This document shows, piece by piece, positions 16,247 through 24,016 of a DNA stretch of 64,000 nucleotides. Each line of letters opens with the position of its first letter. Within the stretch, counting starts at the first letter, position 1. The position numbers were made by a program, and so were the translations under genes. The notes beneath the pieces were generated by a model. It was given only the letters and a program-made list of their open reading frames with translations. It ran no database searches and was not told the DNA's origin. The stretch is from NCBI RefSeq assembly GCF_023715415.1, contig NZ_JAMBOB010000003.1:1-64000 (forward strand), given 5' to 3'. Source of the stretch: Neobacillus niacini (GTDB lineage: Bacteria > Bacillota > Bacilli > Bacillales > Cytobacillaceae).

Positions 16247-16291
16247 TTGACAATATATAATAACATTAATATACTTACTTACATAAAGTAA
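16247..16291 (+). promoter_or_regulatory. Sigma-A promoter overlapped by an inverted-repeat operator
   Basis: TTGACA (16247-16252), a 17-bp spacer and TATACT (16270-16275) form a near-consensus promoter. The inverted repeat TTACTT-ACATA-AAGTAA (16275-16291) starts at the last base of the -10 box and is suited to repression by the adjacent HxlR regulator. A further GTTACTT half-site overlaps the -35 region. Confidence 0.7.
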
Positions 16292-16325
16292 CTATCTATA
16301 CAATTGAACATAAACATTATTTCTA

Positions 16326-16558
16326 TCCGCCGGAAAGTACCACCACCATTTTGGGCTCAATACATGGAATGGGGTAGGGGCACCAAGACCTTCCATAAAT
16401 AGTGTAGGTATAGAATCTTTTACACTCATTTTGCCTAATGAAGAAGCCCGAATTCAAATAGTTTCTAATTTGAAAAAGATTGGTGCCGATGTGGTTGACT
16501 TAAATATACTTTTATTACTCATGACCCATCTGGAAACAAAGTCGAGTTAGCAGTTTAG
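16326..16558 (+). pseudogene. C-terminal remnant of a CatE-like VOC dioxygenase
   Basis: This region encodes the end of an extradiol-type vicinal-oxygen-chelate protein: S-A-G-x-Y-H-H-H-F-G-L-N-T-W-N-G-V-G-A-P, then I-E-S-F-T-L-I-L-P-N-E-E-A, and in another frame T-F-I-T-H-D-P-S-G-N-K-V-E-L-A-V. A one-base loss near 16506 separates the two frames. The metal-ligand His region is kept, but the N-terminal two thirds are gone, although the promoter at 16247 remains. The best match by pattern is CatE (YfiE), the known target of CatR in B. subtilis. Confidence 0.8.
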
Positions 16559-16574
16559 ATTAGGAGGAATCCCA

Positions 16575-17636
16575 TTGGCTACTAGTAATCATAACGGCAT
16601 TGAAATAGGAATTTATACACTTGCTGATATCGGTCCCGATCCCTTGACGAACAAAACGATAACCCCCAAACAACGAATGGAGGAAATGATTCAAGCGGCA
16701 ATGCTTGCGGATGAAGCTGGTTTAGATGTTTTTGGGGTAGGGGAACATCATCGGTTGGATTATGCTTCCTCCTCACCTGCAGTCATTTTAGCTGTTGTTG
16801 CACAAGCAACAAAACACATTAAACTAACTAGTACTACGAGTGTGTTAAGTACGCTTGACCCAGTTCGGTTATTCGAGGATTTTGCCACATTGGATTTGCT
16901 TTCAGATGGTCGTGCAGAAATCTTGGCTGGCCGAGGAGCATTTATAGAGTCTTTCCCGCTGTTTGGATACAGTACCAACGACTATGATGAGCTTTTTACT
17001 GAACATATGGAATTGCTATTGCAACTAAATAAAAATGAAAGAGTCACTTGGTCGGGAAATTTTCGTTCCCCCTTAAGGAATGCAGAAATATCACCACGCC
17101 CTATACAAGAGCAAATACCGATTTGGATTGGTGTTGGCGGGACACCTGATAGTGCCGTCCGTGCTGGGAAATTTGGGGTTGGAATGGCGCTTGCCATTTT
17201 AGGCGGGGATCCATTGCGTTTCAAACCACTTGTAGATCTTTACCGGAAGGCGGGAATGGAAGCAGGTCATTCAAATGATGTTTTAAAAGTAGGTGTAACA
17301 GGCCATGCTTTCATTGCTGAAACTGCGCAGCAAGCCAAAGACGAGTTCTTTCCGTATTATTCAAACTATTGGTCCTATGTCAATCGCCAAAGAGGAATGG
17401 GATCAAGGATGTCAAGGGTTGACTTTGAGCATATGGCAAGTCCTAATACTGCCTTGTTCGTAGGAAGTCCCCAGCAAATTGTCGAAAAGATTCTTCACCA
17501 GCATGAGCTTTTTGGCCATAATCGTTTTCTAGCGCAAGTGGATATAGGCGGGTTACCTTTTAATAAAGTAGCCAAAAACATTGAATTATTGGCAACTGAG
17601 GTTGTTCCATCGATAAAAAAGGCAACAAGCTACTAA
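16575..17636 (+). CDS. LLM-class flavin-dependent monooxygenase
   Basis: A 353-residue bacterial luciferase-like oxidoreductase using reduced FMN. Family motifs include G-V-G-E-H-H-R-L-D-Y near residue 55, T-S-V-L-S-T-L-D-P-V-R-L-F-E-D-F-A-T-L-D-L-L-S-x-G-R near 95-120, and S-P-R-P-I-Q-E-Q-I-P-I-W-I-G-V-G-G near 180. The start is TTG at 16575 with AGGAGG at 16562-16567; no ATG fits. It is the first intact gene after the CatR-like promoter, with an NmrA-type gene 24 bases downstream. It probably oxidises a quinone-like or aromatic compound, but the substrate is not visible. Confidence 0.9.
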   Translation: MATSNHNGIEIGIYTLADIGPDPLTNKTITPKQRMEEMIQAAMLADEAGLDVFGVGEHHRLDYASSSPAVILAVVAQATKHIKLTSTTSVLSTLDPVRLFEDFATLDLLSDGRAEILAGRGAFIESFPLFGYSTNDYDELFTEHMELLLQLNKNERVTWSGNFRSPLRNAEISPRPIQEQIPIWIGVGGTPDSAVRAGKFGVGMALAILGGDPLRFKPLVDLYRKAGMEAGHSNDVLKVGVTGHAFIAETAQQAKDEFFPYYSNYWSYVNRQRGMGSRMSRVDFEHMASPNTALFVGSPQQIVEKILHQHELFGHNRFLAQVDIGGLPFNKVAKNIELLATEVVPSIKKATSY

Positions 17637-17660
17637 ATTATTTAATTGGAGGAAATCATT

Positions 17661-18293
17661 ATGAACATCGCAGTTATTGGAGCAAGTGGAAAAGCAGGTA
17701 ACCTGATATTGAAAGAAGCATTAAATCGGGGATACAACGTTACAGCTATCGTAAGAGATGCATCTAAAATTCAAGATAAAGATGTTGCAGTGATGGAGAA
17801 AAATGTATTCGATTTAACATCTGATGATTTAAAAGCATTTGATGTTGTTATTAATGCCTTTGGAGCGCCGCTTGGAGAAGAACAAGCACATGTGGATGCG
17901 GGTCACGCTTTAATTGAGGCGTTAAAAGGAACACGTACAAGATTAATGGTTGTCGGTGGAGCAGGAAGTCTTTTTGTCGACGTGAACAAAACAGTAAGAG
18001 TAATTGATACTCCTGAATTTCCCGATTTCGTTAAACCAACGGCTAAAGGACAAGGAAGGAACTTGCAAGAATTACAGGATACAACTGACTTAACATGGAC
18101 ATTTGTAAGTCCTTCAGCTATATTTGATGCGGAAGGACTTAGAACAGGATCTTATCAGTCAGGGAAAGATCACCTTCTTGTTAATTCCAAAGGGGTAAGT
18201 TATATCAGCTATGCGGATTTTGCCATTGCATTAATCGATGAAGTTGAAAATCCTAAGCATCTTAATGAAAGATTTACAGTTGTTGGTGAATAA
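17661..18293 (+). CDS. NAD(P)-binding NmrA/YwnB-like oxidoreductase
   Basis: A 210-residue atypical SDR with the glycine motif I-A-V-I-G-A-S-G-K-A-G-N at the N-terminus, G-A-G-S-L-F-V-D in the middle and W-T-F-V-S-P-S-A-I-F-D-A-E-G, typical of the YwnB/NAD(P)H-binding group. It lacks the Y-x-x-x-K of classical SDRs. GGAGG six bases upstream fixes the ATG at 17661. It is the last gene of the LLM operon and ends at a terminator. It likely reduces flavin or quinones or serves as a redox sensor. Confidence 0.88.
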   Translation: MNIAVIGASGKAGNLILKEALNRGYNVTAIVRDASKIQDKDVAVMEKNVFDLTSDDLKAFDVVINAFGAPLGEEQAHVDAGHALIEALKGTRTRLMVVGGAGSLFVDVNKTVRVIDTPEFPDFVKPTAKGQGRNLQELQDTTDLTWTFVSPSAIFDAEGLRTGSYQSGKDHLLVNSKGVSYISYADFAIALIDEVENPKHLNERFTVVGE

Positions 18294-18332
18294 TAAAGTG
18301 ATTGGGAATAGAAATTAAATTTACCTATGTAT

Positions 18333-18371
18333 AGAGTCCTAAGACTTTCATGTCTTTGGACTCTTATTTTT
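18333..18371 (+). terminator. Rho-independent terminator
   Basis: AGAGTCC (18333-18339) pairs with GGACTCT (18358-18364), with inner GAC/GTC pairing, followed by TATTTTTT. It overlaps the last codons of the convergent small gene. Confidence 0.75.
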
Positions 18372-18558
18372 TACCTTCATCATCGGGGTCCATTTGATCC
18401 CAGCGAGGTTTTCCTTCACGTTCAAGTTGGTCATTCAGCGCTTGCCACGATTTTTCAATTTCTCGTTCAAGTTCTATTCTGGAATAAATTCTGGAATAAA
18501 TCAAATCAAATATAATAGTAGCTACTAAACTTCCAATAATTGCCCATATATACATCAT
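18364..18558 (-). CDS. Small single-TM protein, function unknown
   Basis: A 64-residue protein with one hydrophobic segment at the N-terminus (M-M-Y-I-W-A-I-I-G-S-L-V-A-T-I-I-F-D-L-I-Y) and a charged tail ending W-D-Q-M-D-P-D-D-E-G-K-K. AGGAGA lies a suitable distance before the tandem ATGs at 18558 and 18555. The arrangement suggests a membrane-anchored small protein with a cytoplasmic coiled tail. No family is recognised. Confidence 0.65.
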   Translation of the reverse strand: MMYIWAIIGSLVATIIFDLIYSRIYSRIELEREIEKSWQALNDQLEREGKPRWDQMDPDDEGKK

Positions 18559-18661
18559 AGTAGTATTCTCCTAGGAATTAATATCTACTAGATTTTAACA
18601 TATTTTTAGGCATTAGTCTGATGTTTAATAAATATGGTTGAATTTTACATTCATGCTAAGA

Positions 18662-18985
18662 CTAGCACAATGTACTCCAGATTCTAGTGGTGTTGGCGAC
18701 GGAGTGTTGTTCAATGATGGAATAGGCTGCATTGGTGATGGCTTGTGCTAATGTTTCACCTTTCGCACGGATGTTATTGAAGCTAACTTCAGATTCTCCA
18801 GCTGTTGAAAAAGTAAATCCGAATTCCTCTAGTCTTTTAACAATTAGCATGGCATGTTCAAGGTTTTGCTCAGGTTGAAATTCATAATCATGAATGAAAA
18901 TGCCCTTTTCATAATCAAACCAGCGATCCCATCTGTTTAATTTCCAACCTAAAATTCTACGTGCGATTGAATCCGTTTTGTTCAT
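18662..18985 (-). CDS. Small protein with phage-type ABA-sandwich-like pattern
   Basis: A 107-residue soluble protein. The pattern D-S-I-A-R-R-I-L-G-W-K-L-N-R-W at the start and A-K-G-E-T-L-A-Q-A-I-T-N-A-A-Y at the end resembles the ABA-sandwich proteins (BC1872-like) common in Bacillus and its phages. The ATG at 18985 is used because an upstream TTG frame (19006) lacks an RBS, while GGGGT precedes 18985. No other phage gene is nearby, so this is at most a domesticated cargo gene. Function unknown. Confidence 0.65.
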   Translation of the reverse strand: MNKTDSIARRILGWKLNRWDRWFDYEKGIFIHDYEFQPEQNLEHAMLIVKRLEEFGFTFSTAGESEVSFNNIRAKGETLAQAITNAAYSIIEQHSVANTTRIWSTLC

Positions 18986-19239
18986 TTTCACTACCCCAAT
19001 CCTCAATGTTATATAACAGTTATTTTATTATTAATTATTATATAACACGATGAATAAAACGACCACAATTTTTTAAAAAATTTTTAGATAATTTTTTCTA
19101 TGAGTTACCTGCTTTTTACGAAAAATTGTCAAAAGTAACCAATCGCTTGAAATCATTTTTTGGTAAAATTAGTTTAAGGGAAACGTAATATATTTTTTCA
19201 CTCAATCGTTATTCATGCTTGTGAGGGAGGGGTTTGTTT

Positions 19240-20142
19240 TTGCCAAGTGTAAGCAGTTATTTTATTAAAAAGGGTATTAAAGCAGGTGCAAAAAAACTAA
19301 AATTGGAAGAAAAGAAAATTGAGGAAAGTAGACAGATAATTGATTCGTTTGCACGGAAATTCTCCAAGTTGCCGAAGAATTGTAAAGTTGAAAAAACTCA
19401 AATTGAAGGAATTTACGCTGAGTGGATTTTAAATAATCAAACAAAAGAAGATAAGGTGATTCTATATTTGCACGGAGGTGGGTATGGTTATTGCTCAGCT
19501 GATACCCATCGAACATTGGCTGCAAGAATCATGATTGAATCAGGTGTAAAAATTCTTCTTCCTGAATATCGACTTGCACCTGAACACCCATTTCCTGCTG
19601 CAATTGAAGATACTCTCACTATCTATCGATGGCTTCTAAAGCAAGGGTATGAATCTTCAAATATCATTTTTGCGGGTGATTCAGCAGGAGGGGGCTTATC
19701 GGTAGCAACTACTTTGACGCTTAGAAATCAATCTGAAACACTACCTGCAGCCCTAGTATGTCTGTCTCCCTGGGTTGATTTAACAAGTTCGGGTGAAAGC
19801 TATAGGAAAAACAGCGATAAAGATCCATATTTAAGGTCTGATCTTGTACGATTAACTGCACAAGCATACGCAGCAGGTGAATCTCTTGATAATACATTGA
19901 TTTCTCCCGTTTTTGCTGATCTAAGTGGGTTTCCACCAATGTTTATCCAGGTGGGAAGTATTGAAATTTTGTTGAGTGATGCCCAATTGCTAGCGGATAG
20001 TGCTCGTCAGGCAGGGGTGGAGGTACACCTAAATGTCTGGGAAGGCATGTGGCATGTATGGCAAATAAGCAACAGATTACCTGAAGCTAAAAAGGCAGTG
20101 AAAGAAATAGGTAACTTTGTAAGGCAGTTTTCTCTCTATTAA
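19240..20142 (+). CDS. Alpha/beta hydrolase, hormone-sensitive lipase family
   Basis: A 300-residue carboxylesterase of family IV. The oxyanion motif H-G-G-G is at residues 78-81, the nucleophile is S148 in G-D-S-A-G-G, and the catalytic His is H272 in G-M-W-H-V-W. The acid is E242 or D247 in S-I-E-I-L-L-S-D. It hydrolyses small acyl esters; no signal peptide is seen. Two TTG starts are possible (19234 and 19240); the second is better spaced from GGGAGGGG at 19225-19232. It is followed by the phaR-phaC genes, but the gap holds its own regulatory site, so it is probably separate. Confidence 0.88.
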   Translation: MPSVSSYFIKKGIKAGAKKLKLEEKKIEESRQIIDSFARKFSKLPKNCKVEKTQIEGIYAEWILNNQTKEDKVILYLHGGGYGYCSADTHRTLAARIMIESGVKILLPEYRLAPEHPFPAAIEDTLTIYRWLLKQGYESSNIIFAGDSAGGGLSVATTLTLRNQSETLPAALVCLSPWVDLTSSGESYRKNSDKDPYLRSDLVRLTAQAYAAGESLDNTLISPVFADLSGFPPMFIQVGSIEILLSDAQLLADSARQAGVEVHLNVWEGMWHVWQISNRLPEAKKAVKEIGNFVRQFSLY

Positions 20143-20226
20143 ATCATTTTAAAATTGTTCTCAGAATCTTCGAATTGCCCTATTGTAAGTTACTATTATT
20201 CAATGTAAAATACAGGTAAATAGGAA

Positions 20227-20244
20227 TGAATGAGTGTTCATTCA
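20227..20244. promoter_or_regulatory. FadR-like operator upstream of phaR
   Basis: TGAATGA-GTGT-TCATTCA is a perfect 7-bp inverted repeat with a 4-bp spacer. Its arms equal those of the B. subtilis FadR (YsiA) consensus, the acyl-CoA-responsive TetR repressor of fatty acid degradation. It lies 77 bases before the phaR start. Confidence 0.6.
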
Positions 20245-20255
20245 TACGGGGAGGA

Positions 20256-20288
20256 ATGATGAAAAAACAACTAGAAAGAGTGAGTTGA
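20256..20288 (+). CDS. Ten-codon leader ORF before phaR
   Basis: ATGATG followed by K-K-Q-L-E-R-V-S and a stop, preceded by GGGGAGGA. It is too short to be an enzyme and may be a leader peptide or the remnant of a lost gene. The RBS is better than most real genes here. Confidence 0.3.
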   Translation: MMKKQLERVS

Positions 20289-20320
20289 AGTAAACAATAT
20301 AATAACAGAGGTGAGAGTGC

Positions 20321-20803
20321 ATGACCGAAAATAATCCACTTAATTCAATTAAACAAGTAAGTGAAATGTGGGAAAAGGGTTTAAATGGATTACTATTTCA
20401 AACCCTTGATAACAACCCATTGATTCAAATAACAAAGGTTGGCATTGAGGCGAATTCTAGATATATAGAGATGTTGAAAAGAAATCGGCATTTAATGGCA
20501 AGTTATATGAATCTACCAACCAAAAATGATGTAGCCAATGCAGTCAAACAAACCGTCCAAGCAGAAGAAAAAATTGATATTCTGGAAGAGCAAATCTGGA
20601 ATTTGCAAGATAGCTTTGCTCAAGCTACTGAGGAACAAAATAAAATGCTAGCTGAAATTATTGAATACACCAAACACCTCCATTTTGAATGGCAAAAAGC
20701 AACACAGGAGCTTACAAAATTATCTGAAATGCAGAATGAAATTGAGACAATGAAGAAGCTTTTGCAGATAAAAAAAGAAGAACCTGTTCTATCGGGAAAA
20801 TAA
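20321..20803 (+). CDS. phaR: Polyhydroxyalkanoate synthase subunit PhaR-type
   Basis: A 160-residue, mostly helical acidic protein with a long coiled-coil stretch at about 80-150. It starts upstream of a PhaC-type synthase with a 17-base gap. This is the class IV arrangement of Bacillus, in which the ~20-kDa PhaR is needed for PhaC activity. The N-terminal region (K-Q-V-S-E-M-W-E-K-G-L-N-G-L-L-F) and the segment R-N-R-H-L-M-A-S-Y-M-N-L-P-T-K-N-D-V resemble PhaR/PhaE. GAGGTGAGAG precedes the ATG. Granule proteins phaP/phaQ and the reductase phaB are not in this window. Confidence 0.82.
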   Translation: MTENNPLNSIKQVSEMWEKGLNGLLFQTLDNNPLIQITKVGIEANSRYIEMLKRNRHLMASYMNLPTKNDVANAVKQTVQAEEKIDILEEQIWNLQDSFAQATEEQNKMLAEIIEYTKHLHFEWQKATQELTKLSEMQNEIETMKKLLQIKKEEPVLSGK

Positions 20804-20820
20804 GGGTGAAGGTGGAGTAA

Positions 20821-21885
20821 ATGATGGCGGTTAAATCACTAGTAAGTATGCCTGTTCTCAATCTTGAAACTGAGAAGCAGCGGTGGAACACTATTTATAA
20901 AGTCTTGAGTGAACCAAAGCCTGATATTAAGTCTACATCAAGAAAAGCAGTCTGGAAAAAAAACAAATCCGTTTTGTGGTATCACCCTGCATCAGAGAAA
21001 AAGTTTAAAACCCCTTTGTTTTTAGTGTATTCTCTTTTAAATAAAGCGTATATTCTCGATATCTCTGAAGAAGGAAGTGTAGTGGGCAACCTTACAAAAA
21101 TGGGGTACGATGTCTATTTGCTAGATTGGGGTTCTCCTGGCTTGGAAGACAAGGACCTCACTTTGGATAACTACCTTATTGACTATCTTGAAGTTGCGGT
21201 AAAGCGCGCCTTAAGACATTCAGGTGCAAAAGATATATCTTTGGTGGGTTATTGTATTGGTGGAATGCTTTCTGCCATGCTGACATCACTAACAGATTTG
21301 CCAATCAAAAATCTCGTTCTAGCAGCAGTTCCAATTGACTACAGCAACGCCATAGTCCCTAATAAATGGGTAAAAGCACTTCAAAACGGAACGCTCAATT
21401 TTGATCGGTTTGCAGATGCTTACGAAGTTATCCCATCAGAGTTTTTATATGCAATCTTTATGGCCCTACAAGGATTTAACATCGGACCAACCATTAACCT
21501 GGTTACCCGTGCTCACGACCAAAAGTATGTGGATAAGTGGCGAAATATGGATAAATGGATGAAAGATGCCGTTACATTTTCGGGTGCTGCATTTAAGCAA
21601 ATGATGAATGAATTATATAAAGATAACAAGCTAGTAAAAGGTGAAATGGAGATTGGCGGTCAGAAGGTGGATTTAACCAAAATTAAATGCAGTACGTTGG
21701 TGATAACCTCCACAAGGGATGAATTAGTGTTAGAATCACAAAGTCTTCCAATCATGGATCTTATTTCAAGTGAAGATAAAACCTATCAGCATGTAGAGGC
21801 AGGGCATGTATCTCTTTGCTTAACCGGCCAGTTTGCCTTTGCGATTGACCCTTGGCTGTCGGCCCGTTCTAGGGAAGTAGATTAA
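20821..21885 (+). CDS. phaC: Class III/IV poly(R)-hydroxyalkanoate synthase
   Basis: A 354-residue alpha/beta-hydrolase-fold polymerase that joins (R)-3-hydroxyacyl-CoA units into storage polyester. The lipase-like box has cysteine as nucleophile, C145 in G-Y-C-I-G-G. The other catalytic residues are D300 in S-T-R-D-E-L-V and H329 in E-A-G-H-V-S. Length fits the short PhaC of class III/IV. A start one codon later (M-A-V-K) is equally possible; GGTGGAG precedes both. It forms an operon with phaR and ends at a terminator. A FadR-like site upstream suggests acyl-CoA control. Confidence 0.93.
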   Translation: MMAVKSLVSMPVLNLETEKQRWNTIYKVLSEPKPDIKSTSRKAVWKKNKSVLWYHPASEKKFKTPLFLVYSLLNKAYILDISEEGSVVGNLTKMGYDVYLLDWGSPGLEDKDLTLDNYLIDYLEVAVKRALRHSGAKDISLVGYCIGGMLSAMLTSLTDLPIKNLVLAAVPIDYSNAIVPNKWVKALQNGTLNFDRFADAYEVIPSEFLYAIFMALQGFNIGPTINLVTRAHDQKYVDKWRNMDKWMKDAVTFSGAAFKQMMNELYKDNKLVKGEMEIGGQKVDLTKIKCSTLVITSTRDELVLESQSLPIMDLISSEDKTYQHVEAGHVSLCLTGQFAFAIDPWLSARSREVD

Positions 21886-21904
21886 ATTAATATGGGGGTA
21901 AAGA

Positions 21905-21952
21905 AACCAAAGCCTGACCATTTATTTGAATGGATTAAGGCTTTGGTTTTGT
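21905..21952 (+). terminator. Rho-independent terminator of phaRC
   Basis: AACCAAAGCC (21905-21914) pairs with GGCTTTGGTT (21939-21948), with an inner CCATT/AATGG stem, followed by TTTGT. Confidence 0.88.
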
Positions 21953-21968
21953 AAAAGCCTACGAACAG

Positions 21969-22661
21969 TTAAAGACAATCCAGTTCCAAAGGCATAAAAG
22001 CATATTCCCCGTCTCTAATAATCTCACATTTCCGAACTGGAATAGGATGTTTAAAAATCGGTCCATCTAATACCGTGGTGTGAAACTCTCCACCTTCTCC
22101 GCAGGGGTCAATCCCGCGAGCTACAAGTTCTTTCACGTATTCATGGGTTAACGTCCGACCTAAATCGTCTTCTATCATACCAAGCGAGAGATTAACAGTA
22201 ACAAGGATGGTTTCAAATTCTAGATTTATAAACTCTTCGACTGCTTCACGATGATTCATTTCCCATAAGGGCATCCCAAGCTTTAACCCAGCATTCTTCG
22301 TAACCTTATCATGCCAGCATCCATGTTCAGGCATATCTAGGTCTCCCGTTACTAGCACTTCGGCTCCTTGATTTTTAGCTTTTTCTAAAAGTTGCATAAA
22401 TACTTTTTCATAATCTGTCCAGCTGGCTGCTGCAGTATATACAGGTAAACCTATAGAATTAGCCTGGGCTTGTATAAGCTCCGGAGGCATTCCGTGAGAT
22501 CTGGAACGTTTCCCTTCTTCCTCCAGCATGACAATCAGCCCAACCGCTTCTCCAACCCTCATTGCTTTATATAAAGCTAAGACACTATCTTTCCCCCCGC
22601 TAAAAGAAGCTATAAATTTATGTCCATGAGCCCCATCTTTCCAATCCTTTGATTCTGTCAT
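21969..22661 (-). CDS. Dph6-like ATP pyrophosphatase (adenine nucleotide alpha hydrolase)
   Basis: A 230-residue PP-loop ATPase with the motif S-G-G-K-D-S at residues 21-26. It has the Dph6/COG2102 signatures H-G-M-P-P-E-L (after the loop), V-T-G-D-L-D-M-P-E-H-G and G-I-D-P-C-G-E-G-G-E-F-H-T. Archaeal and eukaryotic relatives amidate diphthine using ATP and ammonia. Bacteria lack diphthamide, so the bacterial role differs and is unknown (another amide ligation or cofactor step). It is monocistronic, with GGGGATAGATAGGA before the ATG. Confidence 0.88.
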   Translation of the reverse strand: MTESKDWKDGAHGHKFIASFSGGKDSVLALYKAMRVGEAVGLIVMLEEEGKRSRSHGMPPELIQAQANSIGLPVYTAAASWTDYEKVFMQLLEKAKNQGAEVLVTGDLDMPEHGCWHDKVTKNAGLKLGMPLWEMNHREAVEEFINLEFETILVTVNLSLGMIEDDLGRTLTHEYVKELVARGIDPCGEGGEFHTTVLDGPIFKHPIPVRKCEIIRDGEYAFMPLELDCL

Positions 22662-22858
22662 TCCTATCTATCCCCTTTATTTAAATGATTTTTAACAATG
22701 AGTTTCAAAGAGTTATTAGTTTAATTCTATCAAGAATGGACCTTACAGAGAAAATAATATTGAATTTAGGTATAGAAAACGACCTGGATTTTTAAATAAT
22801 ATTAAGATAAAACCTAACTGTAATCATCAAATGAGATTATCTTGGATTTTTGAGATAA

Positions 22859-22897
22859 AACTCACTCCTTATTAAATAAGTTTTATTCGAGTGAGTC
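22859..22897. terminator. Hairpin ACTCACTC/GAGTGAGT
   Basis: ACTCACTC (22860-22867) pairs with GAGTGAGT (22890-22897), and the loop holds CTTATT/AATAAG. It lies in a gene-free stretch and may belong to the repeat cluster that follows. Confidence 0.4.
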
Positions 22898-22912
22898 ATC
22901 AGCAAAAGTAAA

Positions 22913-23100
22913 ATAAACGGAGATTTTCCGGTTATATGCAGAATAGAGCTCATTTCGGAGTATTTAAGGGGAGATTTTCCGATTATGCAAAGCAAAATCT
23001 CTTATTTTCAAATTTTTCGAGCCAATAGGCGGAATCTCTCCGTTTATTTAGACTTTTTTTAACAATAATTAATAAATAAGCGGAATTTTTCCGTCTAATT
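22913..23100. repeat. Cluster of CGGA-(N5)-TCCG palindromic units in a 600-bp gene-free gap
   Basis: Four related units occur in 190 bases: CGGAGATTTTCCG (22918-22930), GGGAGATTTTCCG (22969-22981), CGGAATCTCTCCG (23030-23042) and CGGAATTTTTCCG (23081-23093). Each is flanked by AATAA-type sequence. The third is inverted relative to the first, so the flanks AAATAAACGGAGA and TCTCCGTTTATTT can pair over about 100 bases. No gene lies between 22661 and 23268. These look like a small dispersed intergenic repeat (REP/MITE-like). Confidence 0.6.
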
Positions 23101-23267
23101 ATCAGCTCAGGTGCTTAGTCTTTATAGGGAATGCACTTTATCTTGGTCGAAAATAAAAGGACCTCAGTATAACGATAAGATAGTGTTTGAAAATGATAAT
23201 AATTTATTGCAAAACGATAAATACCATGTTAATATCAAATAGAAAATAAATTAGTGAGGTGCTTTTT

Positions 23268-23744
23268 ATGAAACGAGGGTCAACATTATTTTTAAGGATG
23301 GCTGTTTTTCTAATTGGAACTCCAGTTCTTGCTTTGGCTATATTTGGGTTAACGTGGTTACCTAAAAATCCAGCAAATCCAGATTATGCATATATGCTAT
23401 ATCCTATTGTAATCGGTATGTATGTATCAGCAATCCCGTTTTTTGTTGCATTGTATCAGGCTTTTAAACTTTTAAGCCATATAGACAAGAACCAAGCCTT
23501 TTCTGAATTGTCTGTTATAGCTCTCAAGAATATCAAAATCTGTGCCATGACAATCAGTGGATTGTATTTGGTAATATTGCCATTTGTTTTTCTAATAGCT
23601 GAGCTAGACGATGCACCAGGTCTCGTTATTATCGGAATGGTTCCCGTTTTTGCTTCAATGGTAATCGCCGTCTTTGCAGCTGTCCTTCAAAGACTTTTAA
23701 AAGAAGCGATTGATATAAAATCTGAAAATGACTTAACGGTCTGA
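23268..23744 (+). CDS. DUF2975 membrane protein
   Basis: A 158-residue protein with four hydrophobic segments (about 5-25, 45-70, 90-115, 125-145) of the DUF2975 type. This family is regularly encoded just before a YozG-like small HTH protein, as here with a 10-base gap. The ATG at 23268 follows GTGAGGT; a GTG nine bases upstream overlaps that RBS. The pair resembles other membrane protein/Cro-C1 modules in which the HTH protein represses the operon. Function unknown. Confidence 0.82.
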   Translation: MKRGSTLFLRMAVFLIGTPVLALAIFGLTWLPKNPANPDYAYMLYPIVIGMYVSAIPFFVALYQAFKLLSHIDKNQAFSELSVIALKNIKICAMTISGLYLVILPFVFLIAELDDAPGLVIIGMVPVFASMVIAVFAAVLQRLLKEAIDIKSENDLTV

Positions 23745-23754
23745 GGTGATAATT

Positions 23755-23973
23755 ATGGCGATTATAATCAATATTGATGTGATGCTAGCTAAAAGGAAAA
23801 TGAGCGTAACTGAACTTTCGGAGAGAGTTGGAATAACGATGGCCAACCTATCTATATTGAAAAATGGAAAGGCAAAGGCGATTCGATTATCTACATTAGA
23901 GGCGATTTGTAAAGCCTTAGATTGCCAACCTGGAGATATTCTAGAATACCGAAGCGACGAGGACACCCCATAA
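23755..23973 (+). CDS. YozG-like Cro/C1 helix-turn-helix regulator
   Basis: A 72-residue HTH_3/XRE protein that is almost only the DNA-binding domain: V-T-E-L-S-E-R-V-G-I-T-M-A-N-L-S-I-L-K-N-G-K-A-K-A-I-R-L-S-T-L, then A-L-D-C-Q-P-G-D-I-L-E-Y, the standard YozG ending. GAGGTGAT is correctly spaced for the ATG at 23755. It is translated directly after the DUF2975 gene, so the two form an operon and are probably autoregulated. Confidence 0.9.
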   Translation: MAIIINIDVMLAKRKMSVTELSERVGITMANLSILKNGKAKAIRLSTLEAICKALDCQPGDILEYRSDEDTP

Positions 23974-24016
23974 GCAGGACTTCAAATATTCAAAAAAAAC
24001 TATGGAGGCAAAAGTC

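Noticed and set aside
18662-18985. Prophage remnant based on the ABA-sandwich-like protein
   Set aside because: No integrase, structural, lysis or attachment-site sequence is nearby; a single small gene is not evidence of a prophage.
22913-23100. CRISPR array in the repeat cluster
   Set aside because: The units are only about 13 bp, differ in sequence and orientation, and have no regular spacers.
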